Assembly: GCA_024275895.1 (NCBI GenBank)
Contig: JAJRYE010000087.1
Span: forward strand, 1 to 55,577
Direction: 5' to 3'
Length of the DNA: 55,577 nt
From: Alphaproteobacteria bacterium
Lineage (GTDB): Bacteria > Pseudomonadota > Alphaproteobacteria > Rhizobiales > BM303
Positions 52,599 to 55,577 of this stretch are shown piece by piece. The notes under the pieces are model-generated. The model saw nothing but the letters and a program-made list of their open reading frames with translations, ran no database searches and had not been told where the DNA came from. Numbering within the stretch: the stretch's first letter is position 1; each line of letters begins with the position of its first letter. A program made the translations under genes and the position numbers.

Positions 52599-54476
52599 AT
52601 GCTTTCATCTGAAGACCGTGTGGCACGGGCAAGGATCATGCTCGAGCGAAAGGCCATCGTCGCCGGCCAGTTTCTCTCAGCCGATATTCGCGGCTCCTGG
52701 GAGAGGTGCCGCAGCATGGGCCTTGACCCGATGGCCCGCCCCCGGCCGCAGGCCATCAAGCGCGAACGTCTGAAAGATCATCAGGAGGCCAATGGCCGTT
52801 TGATGCATATCGTTCATTCGGAAATACAAAACCTGCATGCGCAGATTTCAGGCTCGAACTTCGCCATCGTATTCGCCACCGATGACGGTGTGGTGCTGCA
52901 CCGGCTCACCGATGATTCATTTGCCAACACCGCCGACATTTCGCAGATCCGACCGGGCCGGGTGTGGCGTGAGGAAGTAATGGGGACCAATGCTCTTGGC
53001 GCCGTGGTGATCAGTGGCCGCCCGGCTCTGGTTCACGCCGGCGAGCATTATTTCCGGCACTATTCCAGCCTGACCTGTGTGGCGGTGCCGGTGCGCGCAC
53101 CCGATGGCCGCATTGCCGGTATCATCGACGCCTCATCCAACTGCCGCTCGCGCCAGCAGCACACCCTTGCCCTGTTGCAGATGTCGGGCCGGACCATTGA
53201 AAACGCCATGCTGCGGGACCTTTACCGCGATGAGCTGATTATCGAATTCCACAGCCGCCGGGAGTTTCTCGGCACGTTGCAGGCCGGTCTTCTGGCCTTT
53301 TGCTCCGAGGGGAAACTTAAAGCCGCCAACAGTCAGGCCCGCGGCCTGCTTTATGGTCTGCCCCTGCATCCGGGGGTGCATTTCGACCAGATATTCCAGG
53401 TCGGCTTTGCCGTGCTGCACGATATCAGCAAGCCGCATTTCCGCACCAACCTGACCGATATTCTCGGCAGCGCCTATGCCATAACCGCGCATAACCCCGC
53501 CGCCAAAATCAGCTTCAGCGCCGGACGGCTGCCTTCCCCGGAGCATCGCGGCGGCAATGAGGCCCGGGCTTTTGGCGATATGATCTGCGCCGACAGCTTT
53601 GTAGGCAAGGTGGCGCAACAGGTGGCGCTGGCCGCCCGGCGTGCCATGCCGGTACTGATCCAGGGCGAAACCGGCACCGGCAAGGAGATGATGGCGCGCT
53701 TTGCCCATGAGGCCAGCGGCCGCAAGGGCCGCTTTGTCGCCGTCAATTGCGCCAGTCTGACCGAAAGCCTGGCCGAGTCTACCCTGTTTGGTTACCGCGC
53801 CGGCGCCTTCACTGGCGCCGATAGCGCCGGCGCCACCGGACTGATCCGCCAGGCCGATGGCGGCACCTTGTTCCTTGATGAAATTGGCGATATGCCGATT
53901 CACCTCCAGAGCGTTCTGCTGCGTTTTCTCGATGAATGGCTGGTGCGGCCGGTGGGGGCCACCGAGGAGACGCGGGTTGATATTCTGCTGATCTCAGCCA
54001 CCAACAGGGATCTTGACAGTTTTGTTTCCGGCGGCGGTTTCCGCTCCGATCTTTTCTACCGGTTGAAAGTGATGGATGTGCACCTGCCGCCGCTGCGCAA
54101 ACGTACCGATCTGCCGCAGTTGATCGAGACTCTTTCCCGGCAATCCGGCAAAGCGCTTGCCTTTACCACTGGCGCCATGAAGCTTCTGCGCAACTGCACC
54201 TGGCCCGGCAATATCCGCCAGTTGCGCAATTTGCTGATGCGGCTCGCTCTTGACCATGGCGACTGCCCCTTGCGAAGAAAGGATATCGCCGGACTGCTGG
54301 GCGCTGACGAAAGCGGGCAACCGGCCGGCAACCGGCTGAAAGACCGGAAAAAAACCATCATTCTCAAGAGTTACCGGAGCAATAACGGCAACATCTCCGC
54401 CGTGGCGCGCGAATTGGGGGTTTCGCGCAACACGGTTTACAAGGCATTGCGCGCCATTGATGGGCCGGATTCCTGA
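52599..54476 (+). CDS. Sigma-54-dependent activator, AcoR-like (GAF, AAA+, Fis HTH)
   Basis: This 625-residue enhancer-binding protein has an N-terminal sensory region with a GAF-like domain (about 65-205; [20 protein letters not shown] is typical of AcoR proteins), then an AAA+ domain: Walker A GETGTGKE (356-363), the sigma-54 contact GAFTGA (402-407), Walker B LFLDEIGD (424-431) and a Fis-type helix-turn-helix (about 597-620, [19 protein letters not shown]). It should sense a small metabolite, bind the TGAACA sites and open the sigma-54 promoter of the divergent dehydrogenase-importer operon. The ligand is probably the transported alcohol or its aldehyde. A GGGAGG ribosome-binding site precedes the start. 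Confidence 0.92.
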   Translation: MLSSEDRVARARIMLERKAIVAGQFLSADIRGSWERCRSMGLDPMARPRPQAIKRERLKDHQEANGRLMHIVHSEIQNLHAQISGSNFAIVFATDDGVVLHRLTDDSFANTADISQIRPGRVWREEVMGTNALGAVVISGRPALVHAGEHYFRHYSSLTCVAVPVRAPDGRIAGIIDASSNCRSRQQHTLALLQMSGRTIENAMLRDLYRDELIIEFHSRREFLGTLQAGLLAFCSEGKLKAANSQARGLLYGLPLHPGVHFDQIFQVGFAVLHDISKPHFRTNLTDILGSAYAITAHNPAAKISFSAGRLPSPEHRGGNEARAFGDMICADSFVGKVAQQVALAARRAMPVLIQGETGTGKEMMARFAHEASGRKGRFVAVNCASLTESLAESTLFGYRAGAFTGADSAGATGLIRQADGGTLFLDEIGDMPIHLQSVLLRFLDEWLVRPVGATEETRVDILLISATNRDLDSFVSGGGFRSDLFYRLKVMDVHLPPLRKRTDLPQLIETLSRQSGKALAFTTGAMKLLRNCTWPGNIRQLRNLLMRLALDHGDCPLRRKDIAGLLGADESGQPAGNRLKDRKKTIILKSYRSNNGNISAVARELGVSRNTVYKALRAIDGPDS

Positions 54477-54520
54477 CGCGGTCCGGGAATGTGCAGGGGC
54501 TCGAACCTGATCATGATAAC

Positions 54521-54537
54521 GGCACCGGACCGGTGCC
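54521..54537. terminator. GC palindrome between convergent genes
   Basis: GGCACCGG-A-CCGGTGCC is a perfect 8-bp inverted repeat between the convergent regulator and ribokinase genes. No U-tract follows in either direction and the 1-nt centre would open a few pairs, so termination is possible but unproven. Confidence 0.35.
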
Positions 54538-54566
54538 GGTTAAACCCGGCAAGATGCGGCGGCCAT

Positions 54567-55484
54567 CTATATACCGTTGGTGCAGCCAATCTCTGAAAGA
54601 GACGGCATTGACGGGGCGGCTCCGGGTTTTGTCACGCTTACCGCTGCGGCCCTGTTTCCAAAATCAGCCGCCTGAAGGATGCTTTTTCCCACAACCAGAG
54701 CCGCCGCCAATGCTCCGGCAAAACAATCACCTGCGCCGGTTGTGTCCACGGCAGTCACCTTTGGGGCCTTTAGGCAATGCCATTTGCCATTCTCCATGAT
54801 TCTGACGCCATCACCTCCTAAAGTGACAATCAGGGTTCCGTTATATTTTTTTTCCAGTTTTTTGGCCGCCAGTAAAATATTTTCGTTGTCTTTTAACTCA
54901 ATTCCACCGTTGGAAATCTGCGCAAGCTCAATTTCATTCACGATCAGATAATCAACCAGAGCAAATAACCGGGCCGGAACGGCCTGAATTGGCGACGGGT
55001 TCAGGATTGTTTTTGCGCCGATTTCCCTTGCCCGATGAAAATAAAATTCAACCACGGCGAGCGGAACCTCAAACTGCGCCATAACAATATCATTTTTACA
55101 AAAAACAGCGCTGGAACCGGATCGCTCCCGCCATTGTTTGTTTGCGCCAGGCACCACCACAATTGAATTTTCCGAATTTTTATCGACCGTAATTAAAGCG
55201 CATCCCGTCGGCTGGTCATCAAGAATTTCAACATGGCCGCAATCAACATCCTGTTTTCTTAAATATTTCAGCAGCCTCTTCCCGGCTTCATCACGGCCCA
55301 CATTGGCAAACAGGGAAACATCGCCGCCCAGTTTTGCACAGGCTATCGCCTGATTGGCGCCTTTTCCGCCCGGATGGTACTCAAGTTTATACCCCGGAAC
55401 GGTTTCGCCAATCTTTGGGTGCCGGTCGACATAGGCCACGATATCCTGATTGATGCTTCCAATGACAAAGACCGTGTTCTTCAT
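54567..55484 (-). CDS. rbsK: Ribokinase-type PfkB sugar kinase
   Basis: This 305-residue PfkB-family kinase matches ribokinase in length. The N-terminal PGGKGANQAIACAKLGGDVS (38-57) is the ribokinase substrate loop (PfkB signature 1). DTTGAGDCFAGALAAAL (about 248-264) is signature 2, with the catalytic Asp in GAGD and the anion hole. It phosphorylates ribose or a similar sugar with ATP. It converges with the activator gene and differs from its neighbours by lower GC content and more AT-rich codons. A possible upstream gene ends 3 nt before its start. Confidence 0.88.
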   Translation of the reverse strand: MKNTVFVIGSINQDIVAYVDRHPKIGETVPGYKLEYHPGGKGANQAIACAKLGGDVSLFANVGRDEAGKRLLKYLRKQDVDCGHVEILDDQPTGCALITVDKNSENSIVVVPGANKQWRERSGSSAVFCKNDIVMAQFEVPLAVVEFYFHRAREIGAKTILNPSPIQAVPARLFALVDYLIVNEIELAQISNGGIELKDNENILLAAKKLEKKYNGTLIVTLGGDGVRIMENGKWHCLKAPKVTAVDTTGAGDCFAGALAAALVVGKSILQAADFGNRAAAVSVTKPGAAPSMPSLSEIGCTNGI

Positions 55485-55487
55485 ATT

Positions 55488-55577
55488 TCACTCCTGAAGC
55501 ATTTGCGCAAAAAGGAAAAGCGGGGGCTTGTTCTTCGTCTGGCAGTGCCGGTGAAAAGCTAACAATTGCGCAGCGCC
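55488..55577 (-). CDS. Possible 3' end of a gene cut by the right edge
   Basis: An open frame of 29 codons runs from the window edge to a TGA at 55488-55490, just before the ribokinase start and overlapping its AGGAG ribosome-binding site, as expected for a coupled upstream gene. The peptide (FHRHCQTKNKPPLF and so on) is not recognisable, and 29 codons can stay open by chance, so this is weak. Confidence 0.2.
   Translation of the reverse strand, partial: GAAQLLAFHRHCQTKNKPPLFLFAQMLQE

Noticed and set aside
54490-54566. tRNA-like segment (GGGGCTCGAACCT)
   Set aside because: No acceptor stem or anticodon arm can be folded around it.

Overview
The window is about 55.6 kb of GC-rich, densely packed chromosome from an alphaproteobacterium, most likely of the Hyphomicrobiales (Rhizobiales) type. 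The main evidence is a clear gcrA cell-cycle regulator, an argD-argF-hslO operon, a glycerol-transporter-like ABC system with two different ATPases, a TctABC tripartite carboxylate transporter, and short palindromic intergenic repeats. I see no tRNA, rRNA, CRISPR array, transposase or prophage gene.

Layout: 1-6034 (minus) is a glycerol kinase gene followed by a phosphonate-type ABC transporter (phnD, phnC, phnE, phnE) and a HAD hydrolase cut by the left edge; no C-P lyase gene is present. 6124-8111 is a divergent D-amino-acid pair, D-amino-acid transaminase and D-cysteine desulfhydrase. 8435-10120 is glnS. 10126-14653 (minus) is a three-gene unit: an 875-residue ABC exporter-like protein whose ATPase motifs are all degenerate, a small cyclic-nucleotide-binding protein and a membrane class III nucleotide cyclase. 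14907-28797 (plus) is a tightly coupled run: a secreted protein, four glycosyltransferases, a histidine phosphatase and a polysaccharide deacetylase, then an oligopeptide/oligosaccharide-type ABC importer with a GT-like/FkbM fusion methyltransferase embedded in it. The importer's binding-protein gene carries a one-base frameshift.

29050-34023 holds an orphan ABC-2 permease, gcrA, a small membrane protein and argD-argF-hslO. 34115-45197 (minus) is a catabolic block in two transcription units: TIM-barrel protein, acylating aldehyde dehydrogenase and ThDP enzyme; and tctC-tctB-tctA, a 3-dehydroshikimate-dehydratase-like/HPPD-like fusion, a quinate/shikimate dehydrogenase-like protein and a minimal citrate-synthase-fold protein. 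The fusion has lost three of the four expected metal ligands of its dehydratase domain. Both units have related AT-rich sequence upstream.

45365-52076 (minus) is an alcohol dehydrogenase followed by a five-gene ABC importer (binding protein, two permeases, two ATPases). Upstream lies a good sigma-54 promoter and a TGAACA-type palindromic array, and the divergent neighbour is an AcoR-like sigma-54 activator (52599-54476), so the wiring of this system can be read from the sequence. A ribokinase-type PfkB gene ends the window.

The most unusual items are the cyclase/cNMP/pseudo-ABC unit, the metal-site-less dehydratase fusion, the complete sigma-54 circuit and the two-ATPase importer, in which both motif losses fall in the same composite ATP site. 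Functions rest on motifs recognised by eye and on gene context; no database search was run.
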